Assembly (NCBI GenBank): GCA_027625915.1
Contig: JANTQA010000070.1
Span: forward strand, 8,685,001 to 8,749,000
Direction: 5' to 3'
DNA: 64,000 bases
Source: Anaeramoeba flamelloides
Taxonomy: Eukaryota; Metamonada; Anaeramoebidae
Positions 42,701-54,101 of this stretch are shown piece by piece (the first letter of the stretch is position 1; every line of letters starts with the position of its first letter). Both the position numbers and the translations under genes were made by a program. The notes below the pieces were generated by a model. That model was given only the letters and a program-made list of their open reading frames with translations. It was not told the DNA's origin and did not search any database.

Positions 42701-43521
42701 ACACAAACCCAATCAATTTTCTTATTAAAGAGGATTGTATATTTGTTTATAATACAATAGAAACAAATACCTTTCTTCAAGATTTCCCAAAATTTTTTAA
42801 AAATACAAAATATTCTGATTCAACCATCAATTTAAATAATAAAAACATCAAAATACATAAGCTTTTTATAGAATCCAGAATTGGCTGCAAATTAGATAGC
42901 TTGGTTAATGTATTAAAGAAGAAGTTCCCAAATGAAATAACCTCCTTTTTGAAATGGATCTATTTTGAAGATTCTTTAATGAATAACTTTGATTTGATAA
43001 AGGATATTTTCACTTCTTTAAATTTAATCTTCCCTCCAAACGAAAACGAAAATTCTAATGACCTTTCTCAAAATCTTAAAAATTATTTATTAAAATTATA
43101 TAATGACCAAGATTCGAAAGATTTTTTTATCAAAATAATGAAGAATAACAATGATCATGATGGTAATGATGATGATCAGAAAATGGCTGTGAATAGCAAT
43201 GAAAAGGAAAAGGAAAAAAAAGAACAAAAATTTGATAAAATATATGTTCATAAATTTATATTATTAGCTAGATCTGGTTTATTTCGAAGTTTATATGAAT
43301 TTATTGAAAATGAAAAAATTAATGAAATCAAAGACTATTCTAAAAAATCAAAAAAAAGCTTAGAAATTTTAATCAAATATTTGTATACAGATAAAGTTGA
43401 ATTATTAGATAAACATTGCAATATAGAATTGATTATTGAGGAGTTAAATGATGCTATAGAATATTACCAATTAAATACAAACTCAAAATTTAAAATTCAA
43501 TTAAACAACTTAAAAAAATAA
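36736..43521 (+). CDS. RCC1-repeat and BTB domain protein
   Basis: Two exons, 36736-37240 and 42158-43521, give 622 aa. The join (donor GAAG/GTAACT, acceptor AACAG/GA) restores a perfect RCC1 repeat, SGKNNEGQLGTG, which is the main proof that both parts are one gene. Residues 1-350 carry RCC1-type beta-propeller repeats (KLYVSGKNNEG, LFVCGNNKYGKLG, IYSCGSEDFNGMG, EIFGFGF). Residues about 385-470 are a weak BTB-like unit (YSDSTINL...IHKLFIESR, then SFLKWIYFED). After an acidic, Asn-rich insert (about 498-525) a second BTB-like unit starts (IYVHKFILLARSGLFRSLYEF...LIKYLYTDKVEL). BTB proteins often serve as Cullin-3 adaptors and RCC1 propellers bind proteins; the target here is unknown. The first ATG is at 36736, and no alternative is in frame. 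The 4917 bp intron is loaded with mobile DNA. Confidence 0.85.
37375..37553 (+). other. Coding-like fragment in the RCC1-BTB intron
   Basis: Follows a TTTTTAG acceptor-like site. A frame reads LNEKENELNEQLLSKRAELN... and ends FSNNFKKKHC with TAG. Base composition resembles exons more than intron. It cannot be spliced in frame onto the upstream exon without meeting a stop at once, so it is not part of the model. It may be a decayed exon or gene fragment. Confidence 0.3.
38105..38900. repeat. Inverted repeat pair in the RCC1-BTB intron
   Basis: The left arm (38105-38190, with AAGGGATTAGCG, TCGTATATAATCAAAGTATG and TTGTAATTGGGGG) pairs with the right arm (38821-38900, CCCCCAATAACAACATACTT, AATTATATACGAA, CGCTAATCCCTT). 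The arms are about 85% alike by eye. The right arm overlaps the left end of the next foldback, which implies serial insertion or inversion. Confidence 0.55.
38883..39777. mobile_element. Foldback element with ~90 bp arms, carrying a nested element
   Basis: Arms 38883-38973 and 39688-39777 are near-identical reverse complements (TTAATTTTTCAAGTTTTTTT, TTTTTTGGTAGGTGAACAGA, GGAAACTTGACAAT). Between them lies a complete 518 bp TTCCAAAAATTTG element, so the host element is about 380 bp without it. It lies inside the long RCC1-BTB intron. No coding frame of its own. Confidence 0.65.
39071..39588 (+). mobile_element. TTCCAAAAATTTG-ended element, copy 3 (uninterrupted)
   Basis: Reference copy of the family, 518 bp. 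TTCCAAAAATTTGGACACAG at the left and TGTTCAAATTTTTGGAA at the right form terminal inverted repeats. The internal frame at 39250-39474 is hydrophobic and not a transposase. Copies at 14547, 33349 and 55977 align along the whole length. Confidence 0.7.
40834..41992. mobile_element. Possible element with TCGCGA clusters at both ends
   Basis: Left cluster 40834-40975 contains AATCGCGATATT three times with small changes, plus ATCGCGGTA. Right cluster 41905-41992 contains TATCGCGATTTT, TCGTGATAAAAT and TAATCGCGATTTT in the opposite sense. The 900 bp between them has no real frame. Clustered sub-terminal motifs are typical of some DNA transposons, but neither exact ends nor a target duplication could be fixed. 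Confidence 0.4.
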
Positions 43522-46500
43522 ATTTTATTTATTTTTATTATGAATATTTTCTTTTCCTTTCTCTTTCTCTTTTTATCCTTCTTTCCTTTCGCTTTTATTC
43601 TCTCTTTCTTTTTTTTTTTTCTTTTATTTTTCATTCTCTAATTTATTTTTTTTTTCTTTTCTTATTAATTCGTTTTCAAATATTAAAAAAAGAAAATTTC
43701 AAAATATTGATACATAAAATTTTGATTAACTTTTATATTGAGAAAAAGATCTTATCAATTAAATTCTTTTTGGTATGTTATATTATTCATTAAATTGAAA
43801 TCCATTTTAAAGTCTTGTACAAATGTGAAAAATTAAAAAAGTTTTTTTTAGATCTATAAATTCAAGATTATAAAAAAAAAAATGAAAAAAGTAAGGAAAA
43901 ATCCAAATATTTTGTTATTTAAATGATTACAGAAAAGAAAAGAAAAAAATTAAATTGAATTTTTTTTTTATCCTGGTATTTTCATTATTATATGATAATA
44001 TCCTTGTTTTTATTTGAATTTGTTGATAATTTTTAAAAATTACTGATTAAAGAATAGATTTTGAATTGTTCTAAAAATATTTTAGTATAAATATTTAAAT
44101 TTTTTGATATTATTGCAAAAAAATAAAAATTTTCAGAGTTCCCGAAGTTTTCTATTGAAAAAACCAGAAAACTTTTTCAGAATGACAACTTTTTGAAGGT
44201 TTTTTGTTTTAATAATACAATGATTCAACCTTTAAATGTTATGTAAAAGTTGGAGTTGAAAGAAAAGCAGTTCTTTTCAAACTACTTTATATAAAAAGAA
44301 AAATTTAAAAAAGTTTTAATTCTGAAAATAGCCCCACTTTATTAAAATCGAAAACTTGATCAAACTATTGAAAAAGCCCTCACTTTATTAAAGCAGATTA
44401 CTTCAAAAAGGTGTTTATTCTGACAATCACAGAAAGAAAAAATTACCCACGGTTGAAAAATAGTTCTATACAATCAAAGCTTTTGTGATAAGATTCCAGT
44501 TTTGAATTATTAAACATATTTAAATATGAAATAATGTAAGTTTTCCAAAAAAAAAATTGCCAAATTATAAAAAAAAAGTCACAAATCCATTTTAATGGTA
44601 AAATTATAAGTAGGTATTCTCATTTTCTAATATACATTTAAATCTTTTTTTTTTTTAATGTTGAAATAAAATCCAAATCCAAAAATTAAATTCATTATTA
44701 CAATCAAAATAAAAATCCTAACATCATACAAAACCAAAATATAAGAATGTTTCAATTTTCCAAAATTAATAATTAATTTTCAACATAGTAAAATTGATTT
44801 TTTTGATTATGTTATTTACTTTGTATGCTTTTTTTTTGGTTCAAAGAAATTAACATAAAATGTTTAGTAATTTGTATTATAACAGTTTAAGGTATTTTGG
44901 TTTCCGATGTCTTTATTGAATAATGAAAAATTAATATATAACTTCATAAAAATTTTACTAGTTTATTCATTATATTTTATCAAGATTGGAGTTTTTTATT
45001 AAAGATTTCGTTTAATTAAATTTGATAATATTTATTCTAAAAAAATTTTTTTCTTATTTTTGATATTATTGAATAAATATTAAATTACACTCTTTCACTT
45101 AAATCCTCTTTCAACAATATGGACACGAAATCATTGATTTCACAATTATTCATGAAAAAGTATATCCAATTTTTTTTTTTTTTAAAAAATAAAAACTGGT
45201 TTAATAATTAATAATTTAAATAAGAAAAATATAAAAAAAAACAAACAATTCATTGTTGAGAAAATTCCATCTACAATTTACTCTTAGTTTTATTATTATA
45301 AAAAAATAACTTGAGATTTTAATTTTTATAAATACTATAAATCTATATTTCTAAGGGTATTTTTATAAAAAAATATATGAATATCTATAACCAAAACCAG
45401 ATTATACAAGTTGAAGAAAATATGTTTAAATTTATTTTGAAAGTTTTAAAATTTAAAAATAATTTGTTACTCAAAAAATTTACAAAAAAAAAAGTTTTTA
45501 TATCAAAAATTAAAACTTAAATTTTATACACAAGAAGAAAGTCCAAAAAACTTTTATATATCATTTAATCAATAAATAATTGATTCGATTAATTTTTGAT
45601 TTTTTTTTTATACTTTCTGAAAAAAATATGTACAGAAGATATCAGAATTCTATTGTTTGAGAAAAAAATTATATATGGAAATATCAATATAATTATTATT
45701 AAACAATTAGCGGTACAAATATAATGTGTCAACTTAATAAAGTTTCCAATTATTAACTCCAAATTAAAAAAGTTATTTTTTTTTGTTTTCCAAAAAACAG
45801 TAAAGAATAATTTAAAAAATTTATTTTTATATGCATACATTAATTTTTTCCAGTCTTCTCAGAATAAGATCTTTGAATAGAAATATTTTTCTTTTAAATT
45901 GATTCTCAAAACTTAAAACTTCTTTATCAGTCTTTTATTTGAGAAATTTTAACCAAATATTGTTATTGCAATTAGAGAAAAAAAGTTGACAAAATTTCTA
46001 ATTGACAATCTTACCAAAAAGGAGAATTCACTCATTAAAGACTACGTTCCCACCCTTGGGGGGTTTGATTAATTGTGTTATTTCACTTTCGCTTCTCAAA
46101 AAAAATTTTCACACGTAAGAAATTGGACAAAAAAAAAAAAAAAAACATTTTTTGTCATCTTTACCTTTTCACGAAGACTATTTTTCTTTGTTATTCAATG
46201 AAAAAGGAAAATTGAAAATAACAAAAAAAATCATAGTAAAAAATCGCTTTTGGGGATTTTCAAGTGCATTTACAAATTTGAGAACATTTCTAACTTGTAA
46301 AAGTAAATATAAAAAAGATGTAGAACAGCTCTTGAAAATAGTGTGAGTTCCGAAAGTTGAAATGGAAATTCTAAAATATTAAAATCAAAATTTAGCATGA
46401 TCTAACAAGGTAAAAATTGTGAAAATTGTTGAAATTGTGAAAATTTCAGATTTTTTCGAAAAGAAATTCTTATTCGACAAATATTACTTGGATGACATAA

Positions 46501-47160
46501 CTTATCCAAGGGTGATTTTAGATATTATTTCACTATTTTCACCGAAAAACGTAGTCCAAAAAAGAAGAAATTAATAAACACCAAAAAGTAATTCATTACA
46601 TTCTTTTCAACAAATCAATTACGACATGATTTAAGTCTCCCTTTTTATTAAAAATACCCATATTATTATCGAAGATCTCAAAAATAATCACTTTTTTCAA
46701 ACAAATATTTATTAATTGATCAATCAAAGAAACATCCATATAGATAGTATTAAAAAAACATATTATTTTTTTGAATCCTTTATTTTGTCTTTCATGATTG
46801 ATTTTTTTTTTTTTTTTAAATGATCTTACTTTTTATTTTATTGGTTCTAGGACCAATTTGAAACTGTGTTGAACTTTTTTTCTGTTCTTCACTTATTTTC
46901 CCAACTAGTTATTTAAAAGTGAAAGGAGATGAATCTTACCTTATTACACAACTTTTTCAATTTCTTAAAAAAGCCTACTCAACAGGAATGTTAAAAGATC
47001 ATTATTGATTTAAAAGTAAATTGAAGCTAAAAAAGTAAAAGTGATCTTGAAGAGAGATTTTTACTACAAAAAATCACATATCTTTGAGAAGAGTTTTCAC
47101 TTTAAGAAATCTTTTCTGCTTTAAAATACTTGGAAAGTGATTGAAAAGGTTGAAAGAGGA
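43522..47160. other. Intergenic between RCC1-BTB and Raptor
   Basis: A pyrimidine-rich stretch (43545-43670) follows the RCC1-BTB stop and may take part in 3-prime end formation. The remainder has no gene. GACTACGTT at 46040 recurs inverted at 46549-46557 and might mark a weak 518 bp inverted-repeat element. Confidence 0.4.
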
Positions 47161-47340
47161 CTGGTATTTGTCTTTAAATAATGGGAAAAAAAAAATTTAC
47201 TTCTTTTTCATATTCCTTTTACAGATCACAAATTACAACCTTACAATTTGGAAACTCTAATACTAGAGTCGTCTAAAAAAGAAGAAAAATAAGTCAGACA
47301 AGAAATGAAAATTTTTTCCCATTTATTATTCAATAAACAA
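47161..47340. mobile_element. CTGGTATTTG foldback element, copy 4, ahead of Raptor
   Basis: Left CTGGTATTTGTCTTTAAATA then ATGGGAAAAAAAAAATTTAC. Right GAAATGAAAATTTTTTCCCA then TTTATTATTCAATAAAC. It ends 150 bp before the Raptor ATG, so it lies in the 5-prime untranslated or promoter region. Confidence 0.55.
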
Positions 47341-47489
47341 AAAAGTCTATTTAAAAGTCAGTGGTTTTTTTTTAGTGTTTTTCAAATAAAATTAACTATT
47401 TTTTCTAGTTTATTCATATTAATTTCTCTTTGTTTTTTTCTTCTAAAAAATAAAGGCTTTGGAGCCCAAGGAAAGGAACAAAAAAAGGA

Positions 47490-50400
47490 ATGGACTCAAG
47501 AAATATTTTACCTAAGGAACCACAAAAAACAAAAGAAAAAGAAAAATCAAACCAAAAAGAAAATGTGAATACAAATTTTTCAACTCAGCAATTACTCCAG
47601 CAAACATATTTCACTGGGCCACTTTTTGGTTACTCAACCTTAATTTTTAGAACAAGTTTTAAAGAGGAAGAATGGAAAACTCAAATTAGGGTTTGTACTT
47701 TTTTTCCTTTTCAAAGCCTACCACCAAAACAATCAGAAAAAGAAAAAGAAAAAGATAATGACTAAAAATAAAAAATTTCAAAAAAACATCCTTTTCTTCA
47801 ACATTTCCAATCTTTTTACTTTACAAAAATGTAAAACAAAAAAACGAACCACACAAAAACAAAAAAACAAAAACCACAAAACGAAAAAATGTAAAACAAA
47901 ACGATGAAAACAAAAAAAAAATAAAACAACACAAAAACAAATTACAAACAACACAAAAACAAAAAAACAAAAACAACCAAAACTCCTTTTTAGACCCGGA
48001 CTGTTTTGGGAATTTTGTGTGCGTGTTTAAATATTGGGATCAATCCGCCAGGGGTTGTCAAACCTGATCCATGCGCAACATTGGAGGGTTGGGTTGAACC
48101 AAAAAAGTATCCAAAAAAAGTAGCACTAAATATGGTCGGGAAGAATTTGGAGAAACAGTTTTCGAAATGTGAGCCACGCTCCAAATACAAACAATGTTTA
48201 GATCCTCCTGTGAAAAAATTGAAATTGGTTTGCAAGTCGGGGCGTAAATACGCGCTATCCGAAAGGATCTTGTTTTATTATAATGGGCATGGTGTTCCAA
48301 AGCCGACCAAGAACGGCGAGATCTGGGTCTTTAATCAGCAATTTACTCAGTATATTCCTGTCACTATTCAGGAGTTAAAATTATGGTTGGGCTCTCCATC
48401 TATTTATGTTTTTGATTGCAACGAAGCGGGTATCTTGGCGCCGCGGTTTGAAAAGAAACCGAAAAACAAACAAAGAAAAAGATCACAGCAAATTACAGCA
48501 ACCTCAACAACGACAACTTCCACTGGCAGTAATACCTCAAATGAATCTTCAACAGACAGTTCCACCTATGAAAAGAGTAAGCTTAAGAGCAGGAGCAGGA
48601 GCAGGAGTTCATCTGAGGACAAAAAAGAGAAAAAACTGTCTCAAAAAAAAAAAAAAAAAAAAAAAAAAAGAATGAGAAGAAACTTATACAAGCTGAACCC
48701 AAACTCAAAGAAAATGAAAACAGCAACACTGAATGATTACAAGAACAAAAAGAAGCAAAACGAAAAGGAAAATAAATCACAAAAGCCGATCAAGACAATT
48801 GCACTTTTTTCTTGTTTAGCTTATGAATATTTGCCAACAGATCCAAACATGCCAGCGGATTTGTTCACTTCTTGTTTAACTACACCGATCAAAACAGCCC
48901 TGAGGTGGCATATTTGTTCCAAATTTAGTTCCAATACCTTACTGGGCAACATCGACTTTGATTTTATTGAAAAAATCCCCGGCAAATTAAACGACCGGAG
49001 GACAATCTTGGGCGAACTAAATTGGATTTTTACAACAATTGCAGACACCATCGCATGGAACATTTTACCAAACGAATTGTTTCGGCAATTGTACCGACAA
49101 GACTTGATGATCGCAACATTATTTCGGAACTTCTTATTAGCCGAAAGGATCATGAAATCATATAATTGCACACCATTTACTATCCCCTCAATACCAGAAA
49201 CCTATAAGCATGACTTGTGGAACAATTGGGACTGTGTACTCGATTTGTGCTTGTCTCGATTAAGATCAAATTCAAATCAATTATTAACAACCAAAAATGA
49301 ACTTTTTTTAAATCTTAGCGATCGTCAAAAAAGAAACAAAAGTTTGGGGAAAAAAATGAAAAACAAAATCAATGGGAAGGGAAATGAAAAAATTAATGAA
49401 AGGCAAAATGAGAAAGCATTCGGAAAAAAAAAATTGAAAATGAAAATGAAAATGAAAAATGGGGAAAATGAAAAAAAGGAAAAAAATGACAATCACAATA
49501 CAACCAATATCCAAAATAATACCTATTTTTTTGATGACCAATTGACAAGTTTTGAAGTCTGGTTAAATTCTGGCCGCAATAAGGTTACGGGCATTTCAAT
49601 ATTACCGATTCTTTTACAAGTGTTATTAAGCCAAAACCACAGAAGCAGAGCATTGATTTTATTAGCCAGATTTCTAGATTTGGGCCCATGGGCAATTGGA
49701 AAGGCATTAAATGTAGGAATATATCCATACTTATTAAGATTATTAAAATCGCCGGGATCCGAATTAAGAACTGTTTTATTATTTATCTGGGGCAAAATAC
49801 TCTGTGTTGATCGTACATGCCAAACTAACCTATTAATTGAGGAAAGTTTCTTATATTTTTTAAAAGTAATCGCATCCAATAACAACAATATTACTTACGA
49901 ACTACATTCAATCAGTGCTTTTATTCTTTCTCTATTTCAAGACAATTTTGAAAAGGCGAAACTTGCCTGCCATAAATGTAATATCATTGAAATAGTTAAA
50001 CCGAGAATAAATTCTCAAGAATGTAATGTTCGGAGAAATAGTCTTTTATGCTTAGCCAAATATTGGGAAGATTATGAAATCGGCCAAAAATTGGCAATTT
50101 CTCAATTAGATTTAATCCAATTATTAATTCAAAGATTAAAAGATCCTTATCCCCAAGTTCGGGCTTCCGCCATTTTCGCTTTATCTACTTTAATCAATCA
50201 AAATGAAAAAAATGTAAAAAATGTAAAAAATGAAAAAAATGAAAAAAATGAAAAAAATGAAAAAAATGAAAAAAATGAAAAAATTGAGAAAAATGAAGAA
50301 AACGAAAAAAATAAAAAATTAAATTTCAATTTAGTTATTGGTTTAATCATTATGAAATATTGTTTAAGGGATATGTCGATTTTAGTTAGATATGAATGTT

Positions 50401-50690
50401 TAATTGTTTTAATTAAATTAATAATTATATTTGAACAACCCATGATTAAATTTTTAAAGAAATTAAGGCAATTAAAAAAAGATTTAAATTTAAAAGAACA
50501 ATTCTTTTTTGCGAAACAAAAATTTAAATTTTTTAAAATAATCGGATTATTAGAAAATAAAAATAAAACAAACATTTTGAAAACACTTTTAAAAAAAAAA
50601 AAAAATTCATCAAATTCAAAAACAAATCCTAAAACAGTTGAAAGGAAAGTAAAAGAAAAAATGATGATGAATAATGAAATAATTGGAAAT

Positions 50691-50747
<57 letters not shown>

Positions 50748-50768
50748 AATAATAATAATAATAATGAA

Positions 50769-50809
<41 letters not shown>

Positions 50810-53800
50810 GTCGAAAAAAAAAGATGATGAAACTGTAAACAATAATGACAAGGATAAGAATAATGAAGTGGAAAAACAAAAGAAAAAACAAAAGCAAAAA
50901 CAAAATCAAAAGCAAAATCTCAAGAAAAATCTCAAGCAAAAACAAAATCAAAAGCATAAACAAAAACAAAAACAAAAGGAAATTGAATTTGAAAAATGTA
51001 AAAATAATTTAGATTTATTAATTAGTAATTGTTTTTGGAATTGTTTATTAAAATTATGTAATGATTCCTATCCAATTCTTAAATATCTTTCAACGGAAAT
51101 TACAAAGCACTTTTTATTTTTTTGGGATGAATACAGAAATAAAATTAATTATAATAACTTTTCACAAGAATTTTCAATACTTTTTCAAAAATTAAATGAT
51201 AATCAGATCAATAATAATATAAACCAAGAAAATACGACAGAAAATAGCTTTAAATCGCACAATATAAAAAATTTTACACAATCAAGATATAATTTTACCA
51301 TTCAAGAAATTTTGTTTAATTCACCATTTGAAAGGGAATATAAAAAATTAAAACAAAATAAGAATAAGAATAAAAATAAAAATATAAAAAAAGTTAATAA
51401 AGAACAATTAAAAAAATTAGATCAAATTGAAAATATATCCAACCAAAATATCAAAAAGAAAAAGAAAAAAGAAAGGCCACTTGTTAAACAATCAAAAGGA
51501 AGAGAAGATTTACTTAGTTTGATAAATGGAGGAAAAGAATCTGGGAAGAAAAAGCAATCTTTACTCTTGAGGGAAAATAAAAAGAAAAAGAAAAAGGAAA
51601 AGGAAAAGAAAAAGGAAAAAGAAAAGGAAAAGGAAAAGAAAACGAAAATTTGTCTTAATAATCTATTAAAAATTAACTATTCAAAAATTTTTTTATTTTG
51701 CATTAACGAATATTTAAAACCATTAATTTGTATTGAAGAAAATGATGAAGAAATTGAAAATTTAGAATATGAATTACCTTCTGAAGATTCAATAATTGTT
51801 AAGGAAAAATTAAATTTTAGTAATATTATTGATCAAAATAAAAATTATCGATCAAGCCCGATATTTTCCAATACATCAACTGTTATTAATTTAGTTATGA
51901 ATCAGCAAAATTTTGGAAAAAAATATGATTTTTTGAAATATAAAAAAAATAATCTCGGAAAATTGAAACAAGAGAATAATAAAATTTTTTTTAATAATCC
52001 ATATAAAAACGAAGAAGACGAATTAATAGAAAGTTATAGTGGTGAAGGCAATATCAATTTTAATGAAAAAAACAAAGAAACTGGTAGAAGGGATCAAATG
52101 AAAAAAAAAAAAGATTTTATCTTTTATCAAATGGAACAACTGCAGAAGCAGAAACAGAAACAGAAGCAAATACATGGTAATGATAATGATGATGATGATG
52201 ATGAAGATAATGGTGGTAACGATGAAAAAGGATTGCAATTTCCACAAGGGCAACAGCAAGAACGTGGGCAACATGAGAGCAATAGACACCAACAAATCAT
52301 TTCACCACATTATAAATATCATCAAAAAAAATGGAAAAAGCAGATTATTAAAAAAACAAAAAATGTGGCAGCTTCGATGATCCCACAAATAAATTCCAAT
52401 ACAATACAATTCAATCAGCAAGTAAAATTTATTCCGTCGGTTTTAAACAATTTAGATGATTTTGTATTTCATAATTTTGACTCTTTAGTTTATTGCACAA
52501 ATGGAAACAAAGAAATTGCAATTTGTGATCTAGAAGATGGCTCTGGTAAAGTGATTGGCAAAATTGGAAAGAGATCTTTAAAAAAGGCTAATAATAATAA
52601 AAAAAAATCAAAAAAAAAACATAAAAAAATTACTTCAATTGAATTAATTAATCAAGAAAATGATTTAATGCTATTGGCAGCCCACGATGACGGCGTTATA
52701 AAAGTTTTCTCAAACGAAATGATTTCACCCAATCCGATAAAATCGATTGGTACTTGTTCATTGCTTTCAAATTTTGGTATTCCAGGGTTAAGAACTTTTA
52801 AACTTGAATCAGTGGGCACTTCAAAATCAGGGAACAACTTCTCATCATCAACATCCTCACAATCATTATTATCTTCAACACCGACATCATTGCCGTCAAC
52901 ATCCACACCAAAGTCCACTTTATCAGCATCATCACCATCATTATTATCTCATGCGAGTACAACGGGAACACCATCGCCATCATTTTCATCGTCGCCTTCG
53001 TCGTCATTATCATCATTGTTGTCTTCATCAATTAATAGCAATTTGTCATCAAAAATGAAATCCTCATCCTCATTATTGGTATCAACCAATCAAACCGTTT
53101 CATCATTTTCCTCTTTAAACGAATATCAAAAAAATATTGAATATAAGGAAATAGTTACTACATGGAACGCCTTCCGCGAAATCAAAAATCAAAAGCATAA
53201 ACATAATACAAATAATAATAATAATGATAATAATAATAATAATAATAATAGCAATAATAGCAATAACAACAACATGAACAACAATGAGGTAATTGGTATC
53301 AAAACGGGTTGGAACCAGCAAAATGGATTATTGGCCATTGGCGGCAATTCCAAAAAAATCAAGGTATGGGATGTCCAATACCAACAGATCAGATGCCAAT
53401 TTAAGATCGATGCAATGAAACCGATCACCTGTTTGAAATGGTATGACCAAAACAACATTTTTGTTGGCAGTGCCGATGGATCAATAAATCAATTTGATAT
53501 AAGACAAAAATCAAATTCTCAGCCAATTTTCCAAGGAAATGAACACGAGTCGTGCTTAATTAATTTGTGCCTCCCGAAATTCCATCCTTATTCGCTTGTT
53601 TCGGCTTCAGAAAATAGATTGATAATCTTTTGGGATTTAAGAAAAATACAAGATTATCGCTCTTTTCTCCCGGGCAAATCTGGTAGTTTGTTATCCTTTG
53701 ACCAGCACAATTGGTTAAACGTTTTTGCCACATCGACGAAAAAAGAAGGCATATTAATATATGATTGGAATTCAAACCTCATATCTAAATTTAGGAATTA

Positions 53801-53933
53801 TAATACCTTTTCCACTTCCAAAATTGGCAATATTCGAAAAATTAAATTCCATCCATATCGTCTTTTATTAGGTGTCGCTTCTGAATCTAATTTTTCAGTT
53901 TTTTCACCTACTAAAAAGAAAAGGAAAAAATAA
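47490..53933 (+). CDS. Raptor, TORC1 scaffold subunit
   Basis: Two exons, 47490-47690 and 47994-53933, about 2046 aa. The join (AGG/GTTTGT ... TTTTTAG/ACC) gives EEEWKTQIRTRTVLGILCACLN, matching the Raptor N-terminus. An in-frame TAA at 47451 fixes the ATG at 47490. The caspase-like RNC domain starts at about 68: FYYNGHGVPKPT with His166, and SPSIYVFDCNEAG with Cys209. It is then split by a Ser/Lys-rich insert (220-331) before PADLFTSCLTTPIKTALRW and the IEKIPGKLNDRRT-LGELNWIF stretch. HEAT repeats lie at about 579-800 (QLTSFEVWLNSG, LPILLQVLLSQ, RFLDLGPWAIGKAL). A WD40 propeller lies at about 1535-2046 (KIKVWDVQ, VGSADGSINQFDIRQ). In between are low-complexity inserts: an (NEK) run, about 40 Asn, Lys/Gln tracts and a Ser/Thr run. 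Raptor recruits substrates to TOR kinase in nutrient signalling. Length is well above the ~1300 aa of human Raptor because of these inserts. Confidence 0.95.
50203..50810 (+). repeat. Microsatellites within Raptor coding sequence
   Basis: A 9 bp AATGAAAAA unit is repeated at 50203-50290 (coding Asn-Glu-Lys). Further on lies a pure AAC run at about 50691-50745, switching to a pure AAT run to about 50810, both coding Asn. Homogeneous codons point to recent slippage and not to selected protein sequence. Confidence 0.85.
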
Positions 53934-54020
53934 TTTTAAAAAATAATCATAATATTGTTTTTTTCTTTTTATTATTTTTTAATATCCTGACCGAAAACGT
54001 AATCAGATCACTTTTCCGAA

Positions 54021-54101
54021 TTAGAATAAGAATTAAAATTAGATATAGAATTAGTATTAAAATTAGAATTAGAATTAGAATTAGAACTAGAATTAATAAC
54101 C
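54021..54101. repeat. Hexamer tandem repeat downstream of Raptor
   Basis: Imperfect then perfect copies of AGAATTAGAATT-type units (AATTAG period 6), about 90 bp after the Raptor stop. Simple-sequence DNA in the 3-prime flank. Confidence 0.75.

Noticed and set aside
46040-46557. A mobile element bounded by GACTACGTT inverted repeats
   Set aside because: Only nine bases match at the ends and no second copy is seen in the window, so chance cannot be excluded.
50198-50851. A 217-codon minus-strand frame rich in Leu, Ile, Val and Phe
   Set aside because: It is the reverse complement of the Asn- and Lys-coding repeats of Raptor; the hydrophobicity comes from TTG/TTA/TTT in the antisense of AAC/AAT/AAA.
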